A stretch of DNA of 27,717 nucleotides from Ramicandelaber brevisporus (GCA_025201865.1 MU602725.1:31607-59323), one strand, 5' to 3'; counted from the first letter of the stretch, positions 8,692 to 19,001 are shown. Translations and numbers: made by a program. Notes: generated by a model not told the origin, from the sequence alone.

Positions 8692-10557
8692 ATGTCGGCT
8701 CGCAACAAGGCCACAGCTGCAAACGGCACAGCAACAGCAGTAGCCGAGCTTCCAGACAAGCACAAGGCAGGTCAACTCTCAGGCTGGCACTTGGATGTTG
8801 GCCGCTACACTTTTATCCGCACACTTGGCGTTGGCACTTATGGGGAAGTGTACATGGCACGCGATAATCGGCGCAGCAACATCTCTGGCCAGGACTTCAC
8901 CGTTGCCATCAAGTGTGTTCCAGTCCACAAGTTTGCATTCACCGAACAGGTTTATCAGCTGATTCAACAAGCTGAGCAGCGTGATGCCGCCCAGCTGGCT
9001 GAGCTCAAGTCCAGCATGTGTAGCGTTGCTGCCGCTGGCATGACACCGCCGAGTACACCAAGCACGCCGCTGGTTCCATCCAGGGCAATTGACACCGCAA
9101 TTGGCTTGCACTCCAAGTTCCCACCGTTTACTGTCACTCCTCGCACATCTCGTCTGAACATGGAGGTTGGTTTACAGCTGCGCCTGCCACCGCACCCAAA
9201 TGTCGTGCACATCCATCGTGTGCTGTATGTCAACAACGTCATCTTCATTGTTATGGAGCACATTGATGGCACTGACATGTACCACCGCATCATCAATCAC
9301 CGCTCGTTTACCCGCATGAGATGGCCCGAGCACAACCTCACCGTCCGCAACGTCTTCACCCAACTAGTTGACGCCGTTGCCCACTGCCATCGCCACGGCG
9401 TTTACCATCGCGATCTCAAGCCCGAGAACATCATCCTGATTGAAAACGACATTGATCGGTCGCAGGAAGAGGGTGTGTTCACGGCCAAGATTGTTGACTT
9501 CGGTTTGGCGACAGACAAAGCCTGGGCCGATGAGATTGGCTGCGGCAGCAAGTTTTACATTTCTCCAGATGGCAACGGCGGTTTGGGTGCCTACTGCAAC
9601 AACCCCAAGTCCTTGATTGGCGAAGGCTGGCGTGCCAGTGGTGCTTCGCTGGGTTTCCTGGGCCGTGTTACCAACTACGCCACTGGTCCTAATGATGTGT
9701 GGGCACTGGGCGTGATTTTGGTCAATTTGGCAAGTGGCCGCAATCCATGGAACCAGGCTATCCCGACGGATCCGCTGTTTGCCATGCATTTGAAGAATCC
9801 GGACTTTTTGAGTGGGATGCTGCCAATCACAAGGACGTTTGCAGCCATTTTGAGAGCGATATTTACAATTGATCCGGTGGAACGGGTGAGCCTGCGTAGA
9901 CTACGCACAATGGTCATGGATTGTGAAGAGTTTATGGATGTGAATAACCCAAGATTGATTGGTCGTCGCTCAACGCGTTCATCCACTACTCGCCAGCAAC
10001 AACAACAACAACAACAACAACAAGTGCAGCAGCAACAGCAGGTGGCAGCAACAGCAGCAACAGCAACAGCATTGGCAGTGAGAACTCAGCCACAGCAACA
10101 GAAGCACCAAGTTCCGGACTCGCCAATCTCGCCAACTTCCGACACTTCTGCCACTGCATCTCCACCGTCACAGCCAGTCAGCATCATCATCGACACAAAG
10201 CCAGTATCAAGCAACAAGGACGAGGTGTTTGCAGGTGGTGCGACTCCGCCATCATCGGCCAACTCGTTCTCACCTGGCACCAGCGGCGGCTCTCAAGGCT
10301 CGAGTGACTCGTCAGCATCGCCTGCATCCACTGCAACGCTGGTCAGTACTCCAGCAATGACAATCAAAACCACACCGCTGTTGTTCAGCACCACCGCGGC
10401 TGTTGCACCATTGTCGCCAGTCTCGCCAATTGTGCCATCGCCTCCAAACTCGCTGCTCTCCCAACAACCCATTTTGTTACAGCCAATTCCAGTACCCGCT
10501 GCCGCAGCTGGAGCACCAATTACCAGTCAGAATGCGTTCTTTAGACCGCATACCGCT

Positions 10558-10592
<35 letters not shown>

Positions 10593-10818
10593 CATTCACT
10601 CTCATTCACTCAAGCATGGATTCAACAATTTCAGCCACAATCACCACATCTTCTCAATGCAACAGCTGCATGCTCAACAGCAGGCGCCTCTTCAGTATCG
10701 CCATGTTTCACCTTTAACACCTGGATTCAACAGTCTTAGTGATAGTAGTTGTGATATGGACATTGAATTACAGTCAACTAACCCTGTAGCCTCGCCATTC
10801 TGGCTCCATTTCCAGTGA
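8692..10818 (+). CDS. Ran1/Pat1-Ksp1-type Ser/Thr protein kinase
   Basis: A 708-residue protein kinase. The open frame runs five codons further up to a TTG at 8677, but ATG at 8692 is the first ATG and follows an A/C-rich leader, so I start there. Visible motifs are the glycine loop GVGTYGEV (46-53), VAIK Lys74, helix-C Glu158, HRDLKPEN (Asp241, Asn246), DFG (269-271) and NDVWALGVILVNL (Asp335). The activation segment GCGSKFYISP and the GRNPW that follows are signatures of the fungal Ran1/Pat1, Ksp1, Vhs1 and Sks1 group, which link nutrient state to meiosis, filamentation or cell cycle. All core catalytic residues are present. Oddities are an insert of about 75 residues before helix C with four Thr-Pro sites, Asp293 where the APE-type Glu is usual, and an extra loop at about 300-330. 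The tail (from about 425) is unstructured, with two polyGln tracts near 435-450 and 623-634. Its substrate is unknown. Confidence 0.93.
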
Positions 10819-10942
10819 ATCTATGTTTATCATTTATTATCCATTCTACGCTGATCACTTCAATAACATTCGCCTATTCATTAATTACCGACACATACTC
10901 ACAAACACATACTCTCTCACTTTGCACAGCGCGCTCGTTTTC

Positions 10943-10978
10943 TATTCATCTATCTATTCATCTATCTATTCATCTATC
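10943..10978. repeat. three perfect 12-bp tandem copies
   Basis: The unit tattcatctatc is repeated three times without mismatch in the region after the kinase stop codon. Confidence 0.9.
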
Positions 10979-11186
10979 TATTTGTTATTCCATCATTGCT
11001 GCGAATCAACCGTCTTTCGATTTATTGTTTCATTTATTGTTCTTTTGTTTGTCTTTTTTATTTTGCTTTCTTGTCACTCACATCATCTCTCGTTCAACAC
11101 CATTTTCCTACATCACCATCTTGTTTTCTTTTAGTAGTTACACCCTTGGTCCTTATAGTATTCAATCAATCAACAAGTTGCTCACT

Positions 11187-11210
11187 CTTTCTTTCTTTCT
11201 TTCTTTCTTT
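11187..11210. repeat. (CTTT)n microsatellite
   Basis: About six tandem CTTT units in the spacer after the kinase gene. Confidence 0.9.
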
Positions 11211-11611
11211 TCACTTTTCAATAATAGTATTCTGTATAACCTTTTATCTTCGCACAACTATCGACCTCAATCACCCTTTGTAATACCTATCAATAACTTC
11301 TTTTCGGATTTAAACATCAATATATCAAAATAGCTCAATCAGTACAAATGAATGAACATTCCAGCCAAGAACCTAATGTTAGAGAGCGGTTGCGGTGTTT
11401 TGTTCATCTAATAACGGCGGGTCCGAGCGCACAGGCCTTCCTCATTTAATTTACGCAAAATAAACAACCGAGTTTACTCGCGTTCCGCCATCACCGCCGC
11501 TTTCGTCTGTCAGTCGGCTGTGTGTGTGTGTGTGTCCCCGTTTCTAATTTTTTTTTTTGTCCGCTAATCCAGCTTGCAAGCTGGTTGGCTCACTCCTTTT
11601 TGCGAGTGATG

Positions 11612-12156
11612 ATTTGGACGTCCTCTCAACGAATAGAAAGATATTCACACACACACACTCAGAGAAAGAACGAGAGAAGAGAGAAGAAAGAGAGAAGGAG
11701 AGAGTGTATCCCCAGTCCGGCCGAGGTGTTCACTGTTCATTACGAGCTTCCTTCGAACGTTCCACTCATACACTCATACACTCATATCACCTTCGCTCGC
11801 TTTTTGTTTTTTCGTACCCTACTCTGCGTCGTCGCTCTGTCCTTTTTGCTCTTGTGACAACACTTATCTACCACTTCCACTTCCACCTCCACCACCAACA
11901 CCACCAACACTTGGCTGACAGAACCTTTTTTTTTTACTCTTTTCATCAGCTTCAGCTTGTTTTTGCGTTTGTACTCTCTTCGGTTGTTAGTTGAGCGGTG
12001 TGCGACTTTCTCTCTCTCTCTCTCTATCCCGCTCTCACTCGCTCTCTCCGACTTGTCGCTGTGCTCGCCTCGCTCGCTGCTTGCTCTCCACAAGCTCTCA
12101 CAGCACTTCCACAACGCTTCCACAACATACACACACACTCCAGCAGCCAAAAAAAA
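11612..12156 (+). promoter_or_regulatory. ATG-free upstream tract, candidate 5' leader of the membrane protein
   Basis: No plus-strand ATG occurs in the 545 bases between the one at 11609-11611 and the predicted start at 12157. The tract is mostly pyrimidine-rich with a purine block (about 11660-11706) and a CT run (about 12008-12028). The last 50 bases are A/C-rich and end in an A-run directly before the ATG, a plausible initiation context. Confidence 0.5.
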
Positions 12157-13551
12157 ATGAGCAGTTTTTGCAGTTACAACCACAGCAGCAGCCATCAGCA
12201 GCAGCAACAGCAGCAACAGCAGCAGCAAAGTCGGCGGCAGTGTCGAAGAGCACCGGTTGGGGAGTGGTTTGTCGCCGTCCACTCCCTTATACTGTGCGCG
12301 GTCGGGATCGGCGCTATTTCCACAACCGCAATCTACCTCGCTGACCACGCAAAGGTCACCCAAATCATTGGCAGTTCCCGAACGACTTATAACCCGACAA
12401 CGAGGTATTTGCTGGCAGTTGCAATTGTATCGACGGTGTTGGCGGTGTTTTTGGCAGTAACTCACATCATTCGCGCAGTACAACTCGGCCATCAGCAAGC
12501 TATACGAAAGCATCATCAGCAGCTAGTCGAAAGCGGATGGGGAGACGGGAGTGCAAGTGCAAGTATGGCTCCTCTGCGACCAAATGGCCATCAATCCAAC
12601 AGCATTCACGGAGGAGGACCTGATTCGGAATCTACAGCAGCAAAACTAAGAAGACTACGAGAAGAGTTGAGACTGGCTTGCAAGAAGACATCGCTTCCCA
12701 GTATGATCCTCAGTGTAGGCACTAGTCCGTACGCTCGACTATACTTTGTGACATTGGTTACTGTGATGACTTGTTTCTCCGCGAGCTTTATTCACTTCTC
12801 ATCAAGAATGAAGCTGCCTTCTACACCGTCCGGCCAGAAGCCTCCCAATTCACCCTCCACATCGACTTTGCGAGAAGTTAACGTACGGCGAACAGCAATG
12901 AGATGGTCGGGTAAGACAAAGCCTGGTGGTGGTGGTGGCTTGGCAATTGATTTGAAAGCAATACAAGCATTGATGGAGCAGCTGCGCCTTGAAAGAGACA
13001 TTGCATCAGCAGTTTGTGTTGCAAATGCAGCGGGCTGGTGTCTGCTATTGTCGGTTAGCTTATATTTGCTATTAGTGAAGTGGCATCAAAAGCGTCAGAG
13101 AGTTAGAGAAGATTTGGAAGAGCAGATTGCATTGCTTGAGGTACAGGCTGCAGAACCTGTCAACAGTAACAATAGCAACAGCAACAATAGTAATAATAGC
13201 GGAAATGGAAATAATAATGGAAGTAGAGGCAGGCAGATGAACAATGGCAGCAATGGATCAATAGGTGAAAAGAGTGAAGACATTCATCTTTTCAGATCAG
13301 GTGTTAGCAGTGATCCAATGTCAGGACTATCTGTTGCACCAATTCCAACGTCATTTGATAATGTACAAGTACTAAACAACTCGCAAGTGCCACGGATAGT
13401 GTTAAACCAGAGATCACATTTACAACTACCTCAGCAGCAACACAATAATAGCACAGGCGATTCAAGAGTCATGTCAAACGACACACAAAGCGCACCGACT
13501 GCCATCAACACCAGTGATGCCCATTCTCAACAACAGCTGGTACAGAAGCAA

Positions 13552-13583
<32 letters not shown>

Positions 13584-14232
13584 ACAGCAACAGCAATTAA
13601 TGCTCAGCAGTGCACAGCACTCAATTCCACAGACACTCAGCATTCTTCCACTCTCTGGTGCACCACAGCTCAGCCCAAATAATCCTGGATACTTGGTTCT
13701 ACAAATGTCTAATTCCACTCAAGGCTCAGGCGGCACTACAGCCATCCCCTATTTGACACCTGCGTTCCCTACTCATATTCACAACATTCCTGTTATACAG
13801 CCACAATTCCTCCACCAGCAACAACAGCATCAGCAGCAGCATCCACTGGTACAATATCAATATCGAAGCAATATCGCCAATTATGACGTCTCGAGAGTGT
13901 CTACAGAACTCGAGTTGCCTTCATCAATTCCAATTCTGAATCACATGCGGCCAATTCCTGCAGCTGCATTTGTTGCTGGCGGAATGGATCAGATCTCGCA
14001 ACTTACGCAGGGTCTGCCACCAGCCGCTGCTGATCCAAGTGATATTGGAGATGACGAGGACTTGTTTGAAGGCGCTGAATCGATGATCTCAATGGACCGA
14101 TTAAAATTCGAATCCAGTCAATTTGATGAAGATAAGCCTCAAATTCAACAACAGCAGCCATCGCCACCCGATGATCAACCACTCTCAGACAAGCAATCTG
14201 CTGTAGACTCATCACCGTCCCTCGCACATTAA
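12157..14232 (+). CDS. four-helix membrane protein with long Q/N-rich tail, function unknown
   Basis: A 691-residue protein starting at the first ATG; the open frame continues up to a GTG at 11998, but that stretch is CT-repeat sequence and is left out. After a short N-terminus with 11 Gln (14-24), four hydrophobic segments are visible at about 37-62, 84-105, 195-214 and 284-307. The two loops between segments 2-3 and 3-4 are about 90 and 70 residues, the first with a basic charged helix near 160-177. A charged, coiled-coil-like stretch follows the last segment (about 310-332). The remaining 360 residues are low in complexity: Asn/Ser runs at about 336-360, about 16 Gln near 465-480, and an acidic end (about 625-660). 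I recognise no family. The layout recalls fungal tetraspan or MARVEL-type proteins, but no defining motif is seen. It is convergent with the GNAT gene. Confidence 0.8.
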
Positions 14233-14323
14233 CTAACCAACTAACCAAATAACTTACTAATCAATCAATCAATCAATCTCACTATCTAGCTGTAGTCATA
14301 AAAAGCTATTGACCATCCCTATC
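14233..14323. other. short convergent spacer with (AATC)n repeat
   Basis: Between the membrane-protein stop and the assembly gap lie related AACTAACC units and about five tandem AATC units (14258-14278). The last bases before the gap may belong to the end of the GNAT gene. Confidence 0.6.
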
Positions 14324-14603
14324 NNNNNNNNNNNNNNNNNNNNNNNNNNNNNNNNNNNNNNNNNNNNNNNNNNNNNNNNNNNNNNNNNNNNNNNNNNNNN
14401 NNNNNNNNNNNNNNNNNNNNNNNNNNNNNNNNNNNNNNNNNNNNNNNNNNNNNNNNNNNNNNNNNNNNNNNNNNNNNNNNNNNNNNNNNNNNNNNNNNNN
14501 NNNNNNNNNNNNNNNNNNNNNNNNNNNNNNNNNNNNNNNNNNNNNNNNNNNNNNNNNNNNNNNNNNNNNNNNNNNNNNNNNNNNNNNNNNNNNNNNNNNN
14601 NNN
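14324..14603. other. assembly gap, 280 N
   Basis: A run of 280 unknown bases. Its true length is not known, so any reading frame carried across it is unreliable. It hides the C-terminal part of the GNAT gene. Confidence 0.99.
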
Positions 14604-14947
14604 TTTGTCGTCCTTTCCAGTGTTCCGATGCGAATTATTTGCCGAATAATGCGTTTGCCAATACCTTGGCCGCGAGCATCCGCAGAGACGGCAATGTACA
14701 CAATCTCGGCCTCGCTATCATCATCTTCTTCTACTACCGCTGGTGGCCATTTCATGGTAACTGCACCGCATGCTTTATTAGGAGACGACGGAAGATATGC
14801 AGCGTATGTGGTGTGGTCAGCTCGGAGAATTGTAGAAAGAACATGCGCGTCATCTTCGTCAGCATCTCTCAGCAGTGGCAGCAAGGCATGCAGATCTTCC
14901 TTGTTGGAAATCTCCACCAGCTTCAACTCCTCTCGCTCGATTGACAT
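14604..14947 (-). CDS. GNAT-family N-acetyltransferase, 3' end lost in gap
   Basis: ATG at 14947 and 114 visible codons before the gap. The key stretch is IVYIAVSADARGQGIGKR at about 82-99: a beta strand followed by the R-G-x-G-I-G-K acetyl-CoA pyrophosphate loop (Arg92 to Gly97) of motif A in GNAT enzymes. The preceding residues (about 58-85) fit the beta2-beta4 sheet, with an acidic EEDDD turn. The enzymes transfer acetyl from acetyl-CoA to an amine; substrate and compartment cannot be told here. The ORF may continue through the gap to a TAG at 14306, but that rests on the gap being a multiple of three. It has no signal peptide. Confidence 0.75.
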
Positions 14948-15325
14948 TGTAAGCGTGTGCGCTCAGTTGCAGTGATGTATCTTTTTTTTTTTTAAAAGGA
15001 AGAGGAAAAGAAGAAGGCTGAATATGATGTAATCCGGAAGTTAAACGAGGACTGCTTTGTTGACGCAAATCCATCGGGCTATTTCCTGGAAACCACAGAG
15101 GTTGATGGAGGCAATCATAACTCCAACGACAGTGCTGGCTGCAGCATTCGTACTTTATGCTAGACAGTCAATTGGACAACACATTCAATACATTCGTTCG
15201 TTCCTATCTATCAATTAAAAATGATCTTCTAAAGCAAAATATATTTCGGCTGTGATGATTAAAAAGTAATTATCTGTTTGCGTGGGAATAGGAAGCTTTA
15301 GAAGAGGAAGGGCATTGGAAGGGAG
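14948..15325. other. intergenic, upstream of GNAT and downstream of secreted protein
   Basis: This 378-bp stretch should hold the GNAT promoter (minus) and the 3' end of the small secreted gene (minus). There is a T-run near 14981-14993 followed by a purine-rich block. No gene, RNA gene or repeat beyond this is seen. Confidence 0.5.
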
Positions 15326-15616
15326 TTAGTGACCACCAGGAAGATCATCAATAAGAGGAAGACCGCCGAGAAGACCGCCAAGACCGCTACCACTGCCACC
15401 ACCTAAAAGACCACCAGTGAGAGGGAGACCGCCAAGAAGACCGCCGAGACCACCGCCACCAGCGCCATTGGGTCCATTGGGTCCATTGGGTCCATCACCA
15501 AGAAGGCCACCAAGAAGACCATCGAGAAAAGGAAGAGGTGCAGGAGCAGGTTCGGGAATTGGGGAGGCGGCGACAGCCAGAGCAGCCAAAACGAGCGACA
15601 CAATAGCAAATTTCAT
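15326..15616 (-). CDS. small secreted Gly/Leu/Pro-rich protein, function unknown
   Basis: A 96-residue protein. Residues 1-17 are a classic signal peptide: Lys2, a hydrophobic core, and an Ala-Val-Ala-Ala end before Ser-Pro. A Pro-rich stretch follows (19-30, alternating Pro-x). The mature part is nearly all Gly, Leu and Pro, with two copies of GLGGLLGGLPL (about 56-66 and 80-90) and three tandem Gly-Pro-Asn units coded by a 9-bp repeat at about 15473-15499. It has no cysteine, so it is unlike hydrophobins or Cys-rich effectors. It may be a structural wall or surface peptide; this is inference from composition only. Start context and signal peptide argue strongly that it is a real gene despite its size. 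Confidence 0.75.
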   Translation of the reverse strand: MKFAIVSLVLAALAVAASPIPEPAPAPLPFLDGLLGGLLGDGPNGPNGPNGAGGGGLGGLLGGLPLTGGLLGGGSGSGLGGLLGGLPLIDDLPGGH

Positions 15617-16146
15617 TTGAGAAGAAGGTTAATGTGTAACAAAACTGTAGAGAGAGTAGATGATTGAATGAGGGAATGAGTGAATGAGGTGATGGCAGAA
15701 CGACGAAGACAACAAACGAAGAAGCGCGAGTGCTGCCGTGGTATGTACTTTGTTAAGAGGTAGAGAATGCGAGTGATGAGGAGAATTGTAATGCCAGTAC
15801 TGTTGCTGTGAGTGAGAGAGGAGAAGGATGAACACTGTGAGCATAATCATTCACAGGAATGAGCTCACAACTTGTTATTCAGCCTTGAGAGTGTTGTGGC
15901 AGATAGCATTTGGGTTGGCTGATATCGTGTGCGATACAGTTGATGCGAATTGCAACACGCCGAGAAAAAGGAGTGAGTGAGAAGTGCGTTGTCGCGGTGA
16001 GGTGGACAGCCTTTCAATTAGCCTTTCGGTTACTATCGATTAAGCTAGGCAATGCTACGTATACAATTGTTAATTTGCATTGTATTCACTCTAGTGAGCT
16101 TATGTTAAATTGGTTTATAGATGTTTTAATAATTAAATGAATAGGA
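15617..16146. promoter_or_regulatory. upstream region of secreted protein, 3' region of ORC1
   Basis: This 530-bp spacer lies between two minus-strand genes. It should hold the secreted-protein promoter and the ORC1 3' end. It includes a GAATGAG-type repetitive stretch near 15664-15690. No gene is supported; the open frames here are short. Confidence 0.45.
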
Positions 16147-18765
16147 TTACTGCATAGCTCCAATAACTTTGGCAAAGAATGTGTCATCACGAAGTGGGCC
16201 AAGCACATCTTGCTCAGCGAGGTTTAATCTCACCAGTGCGTGGATATCCAATCTGCCATGCTGGACACTGACACATTGCGTGGCACCTAGCGAGTTTGCA
16301 ATCAACGCCATCGCACTTCCACTCAGTGCAGCGCCAGCTGATGAACTTGATGTTGTTGCTGTGCTTTTACCTTTACCATTAGCCGTGTTTGCAGATGCAG
16401 ATGCAGATGTGGATGCGCCAATGCTGTGGAGAGTGCAGAGCTGCTGGAAAGTGCGAGTTACAGTATCAAGTGGGACATCAGCAACACCGCAGCGTCTAAC
16501 AGACATGATCAGCGATATCAAAAACAGCTTTTGGTTGAATGATGCCTGCTTAACAAAAGTAGCTGCAGGGGATGAGAACATGTCACGAATTGCTCGATTA
16601 ATCATTGACATTGACACTTTAACAGCCTCATTCTTCCCTTGCTTCTTACTTGACACTGCGTTACTTCCAGAGTTATTGTTTTCAGCCTCTGCAATTTCGA
16701 GTGCTCTTCTGCAGATATCCAATGCTCTTCTCGCGTCTCCACTAACTGCACTAACTTTTCTCGCACACAGCTCCACAGCCTCGTCCTCAAACACCTCCGA
16801 ACAATCTGCCAATCTTGCACAAACAATCTGCTGCAACTGTTCATGATTGTATGGTCTAAAGTTCACGCGTGTCATTCCTAGCCGGGATGCAACCTTGCCC
16901 TTAAGCATACGCTCCGGCAAATCCATTGTATTGGCAATTGCAATAACGACTAGTCGAGCATGCTGACGACCTGGCCATTCAAAGAGATTGTAGAGCAAGT
17001 CCTGACGTTGAGTGACTAGCAAGTCGAGCTCGTCAATCAGGGCTACCAAAGTGTGGCGACGAGGAGAAGGCGTGCTGAAATAGGACTCGAGTAATTGAGC
17101 AGCGTGTTGAGCGGTGACACGGGATGAACCAGTGGTGGCGGTGGTGGTGCTTTTGTTGTTCATGTTGGCAACTGCGTTCCATAGCTGAACGTAGGCTTGC
17201 GATGGCTCGGTGAGTTTCATGCCGTTAATTTCGACAAATGCAAATGGCGGCAATGATGAAGATGATGAGGATTCTGCATTTTCTTCATCGCCGTCGTCGC
17301 CTTCAGACATGCTTTGGAGAGTGCGAACCACTTCATGCACGGTAGCAGTCTTGCCAGTGCCTGGAACTCCGGAGATGTACATACAGAGCGAGCTTCCTTC
17401 GCTGACGGCATCGTGGACGTGAGCCAGAATCTCACCAAACTCTTCTTCGCGACATGGCAGCGAATCGGGAACAGCCGAGGCATGAAGAACATCTCGAGCA
17501 CGCTCGTAAATGGTACCGGCAGTCGATACAGCCACAGTGCGACCGGCTAACTGGAAGGCGGGTACAGACAATGAAGATTTGCCAGAAGTGGAGAGAGAAG
17601 AAAGCAGAGCGCGACGGCGGGTTGGAGACAGCGGTGCAAATTTGATGGTGCGCAGCTTCTTCTTCTTCGCGGTAGTAGCGCTTTTGGATGCAGCTGCGGT
17701 CTTGCGTGGAGTCTTGGGTGCTCTGCGACGTGGTTTGATATCATCTGCATCGCCATCACCCAATCCATCATCATCGTAATCATCATTCGATTGATCGTCG
17801 CCAGCACTGGAATAATCTGAATCTACCAAACTGTGTCCATCACTGTCACTATCGCCTATTTCATCTCTATCGCGCTTGACTCGCTTGGATTTGCGACCAG
17901 TTTCTGCGTGCTTTCGCTTCTGTGACACATATTGTGATCGTTGCTTCTCTTCCTGCTCCTTAATCTTTTGTTTCTTGAGCTTTTCCTCTGATACAAACAC
18001 AGTATCCAATGTCGCAGACTCAATCAACTTGCTACTGCGACCCTCGTCCAAATAATATGCATCCCAATCAATTGGACCAACATCATGTTTAACTTCATCG
18101 TACACATTGCGACAAAAGAACACTCGATCCTTCTCAGCTTTTGACAATGATACCACACCGAGTGGATATCGAGTTGCAAACGCTGCTGCTGACAGCACGT
18201 TGCATGGCGATTCCAGTGTATCAATATCAATGATATCATCAGCATTTGAGTAATACACTTCACACACATTTGCAGTCTCATCAGAAATCACCACCTCTGC
18301 ACAACCATTGTCGTCTTTGATACTTTGGCCGCTGTTTGCAATGGCCGCGGCAGTGGAATCCAGAGCAACTCGTAAGTTCCGTTTGCGAGTTACTCGCTTC
18401 AATTCATTCACATCCTGGTGACGATATACCCAGCGCACCTTGCAGTTATTGTTGCCAGCCTCGTCCTCCCAGAGACGTTCAATGACGGCAATATACGGCT
18501 GAGCACCGCTGTGAGCAGTGACGAAGACGCACATGCCAATGTTCATGGCAACTGATGGGCCGCGGGTGACCGAGAAGTAGTCAACAGTATTGGATAGCTT
18601 GTTGCGACGAGTAGCGCGGCGTGATGGTGTGGATGGGTCAACAACAGCCGCGCTCAATGGAGTGGAAGGGGCAGGAGTGTCGGCAGAGGATGTGGATGTG
18701 GACGTGGACAAAGCACGCTCGCCCCACTGGATCGGCTCTGGCGCCAGTGTCTTGCGGCGGACCAT
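16147..18765 (-). CDS. ORC1: origin recognition complex subunit 1
   Basis: An 872-residue protein with the full ORC1 layout. A BAH domain covers about 70-240 (MCVFVTAHSG, RWVYRHQDVNEL, EVYYSNADDIIDID and CNVLS are typical ORC1-BAH segments). A charged linker follows (260-390), Lys-rich then Asp-rich, with a basic TPRK patch near 352. The AAA+ ATPase spans about 430-690: Walker A GVPGTGKT (466-473), Walker B LVALIDELD (573-581), sensor-1 Asn612, arginine-finger SRLG (Arg628) and sensor-2 GDARR (676-680). A winged-helix end lies at about 715-870, interrupted by a Ser/Ala insert (782-815). ORC1 binds origins and, with ORC2-6 and Cdc6, loads the MCM helicase in the nucleus; its BAH domain binds chromatin or Sir proteins in other species. 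It shares a 251-bp promoter with SEC7. Cdc6 is the nearest alternative but lacks a BAH domain. Confidence 0.97.
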   Translation of the reverse strand: MVRRKTLAPEPIQWGERALSTSTSTSSADTPAPSTPLSAAVVDPSTPSRRATRRNKLSNTVDYFSVTRGPSVAMNIGMCVFVTAHSGAQPYIAVIERLWEDEAGNNNCKVRWVYRHQDVNELKRVTRKRNLRVALDSTAAAIANSGQSIKDDNGCAEVVISDETANVCEVYYSNADDIIDIDTLESPCNVLSAAAFATRYPLGVVSLSKAEKDRVFFCRNVYDEVKHDVGPIDWDAYYLDEGRSSKLIESATLDTVFVSEEKLKKQKIKEQEEKQRSQYVSQKRKHAETGRKSKRVKRDRDEIGDSDSDGHSLVDSDYSSAGDDQSNDDYDDDGLGDGDADDIKPRRRAPKTPRKTAAASKSATTAKKKKLRTIKFAPLSPTRRRALLSSLSTSGKSSLSVPAFQLAGRTVAVSTAGTIYERARDVLHASAVPDSLPCREEEFGEILAHVHDAVSEGSSLCMYISGVPGTGKTATVHEVVRTLQSMSEGDDGDEENAESSSSSSLPPFAFVEINGMKLTEPSQAYVQLWNAVANMNNKSTTTATTGSSRVTAQHAAQLLESYFSTPSPRRHTLVALIDELDLLVTQRQDLLYNLFEWPGRQHARLVVIAIANTMDLPERMLKGKVASRLGMTRVNFRPYNHEQLQQIVCARLADCSEVFEDEAVELCARKVSAVSGDARRALDICRRALEIAEAENNNSGSNAVSSKKQGKNEAVKVSMSMINRAIRDMFSSPAATFVKQASFNQKLFLISLIMSVRRCGVADVPLDTVTRTFQQLCTLHSIGASTSASASANTANGKGKSTATTSSSSAGAALSGSAMALIANSLGATQCVSVQHGRLDIHALVRLNLAEQDVLGPLRDDTFFAKVIGAMQ

Positions 18766-18884
18766 CTGGTGTTTGTTTGATCAAGTTATCTGTTTGTTTT
18801 CGGCTCGAAAAAGTCGCAGAAGGAGGAGCTCAAGTGCCTGTATTGTTTTCACTGTCGTTCGCCGTGGGAGGGAGATATCTGTGT

Positions 18885-18908
18885 ATGCGCGTGCCTCGGA
18901 CTTGGTGA
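18885..18908 (+). other. possible upstream ORF before SEC7
   Basis: An ATG at 18885 opens a frame of six (spliced) or seven (unspliced) sense codons before TGA; in the spliced form the stop codon spans the exon junction. It is only relevant if transcription starts upstream of it. Confidence 0.35.
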
Positions 18909-19001
18909 GTTCTCTCTCTGTCTCATACTTTTTTTTACGGACACGATTCTTGTCATCGAACTGAACTGAACTGAACGAACGACGATCGAGCTCTTTTTCA
19001 G
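18905..19001 (+). other. candidate 97-bp 5'UTR intron of SEC7
   Basis: GTGAGT donor at 18905, a pyrimidine block after it, ACTGAAC repeats near 18961-18977 that could serve as branch points, and CTCTTTTTCAG as acceptor ending at 19001, 15 bases before the ATG. All splice elements are in the right order and spacing. It does not join to an in-frame upstream exon. Confidence 0.55.

Larger units (their letters stand above)
10819..11611. other. 3' region of the kinase and upstream spacer, no gene
   Basis: An AT-rich spacer of about 0.8 kb with tetranucleotide repeats. A possible polyadenylation hexamer AATAAA lies at 11459-11464 on the plus strand, about 640 bp after the kinase stop. A (TG)n run sits at 11519-11535. 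Plus-strand ATGs are present up to 11609, after which they stop. No coding region or RNA gene is supported. Confidence 0.5.

Noticed and set aside
11998-12156. 53-codon N-terminal extension of the membrane protein
   Set aside because: Begins at GTG in a CT microsatellite; it might be mistaken for a hydrophobic signal, but it lacks an ATG and lies in the ATG-free leader.
11782-12516. 244-codon minus-strand open frame overlapping the membrane-protein start
   Set aside because: Antisense to the start and first membrane segments of a better supported gene, with Leu runs from the CAG repeat and a Ser/Arg/Glu-rich low-complexity end.
14309-14944. plus-strand open frame across the N gap
   Set aside because: A mirror of the GNAT gene held open only by unknown bases.
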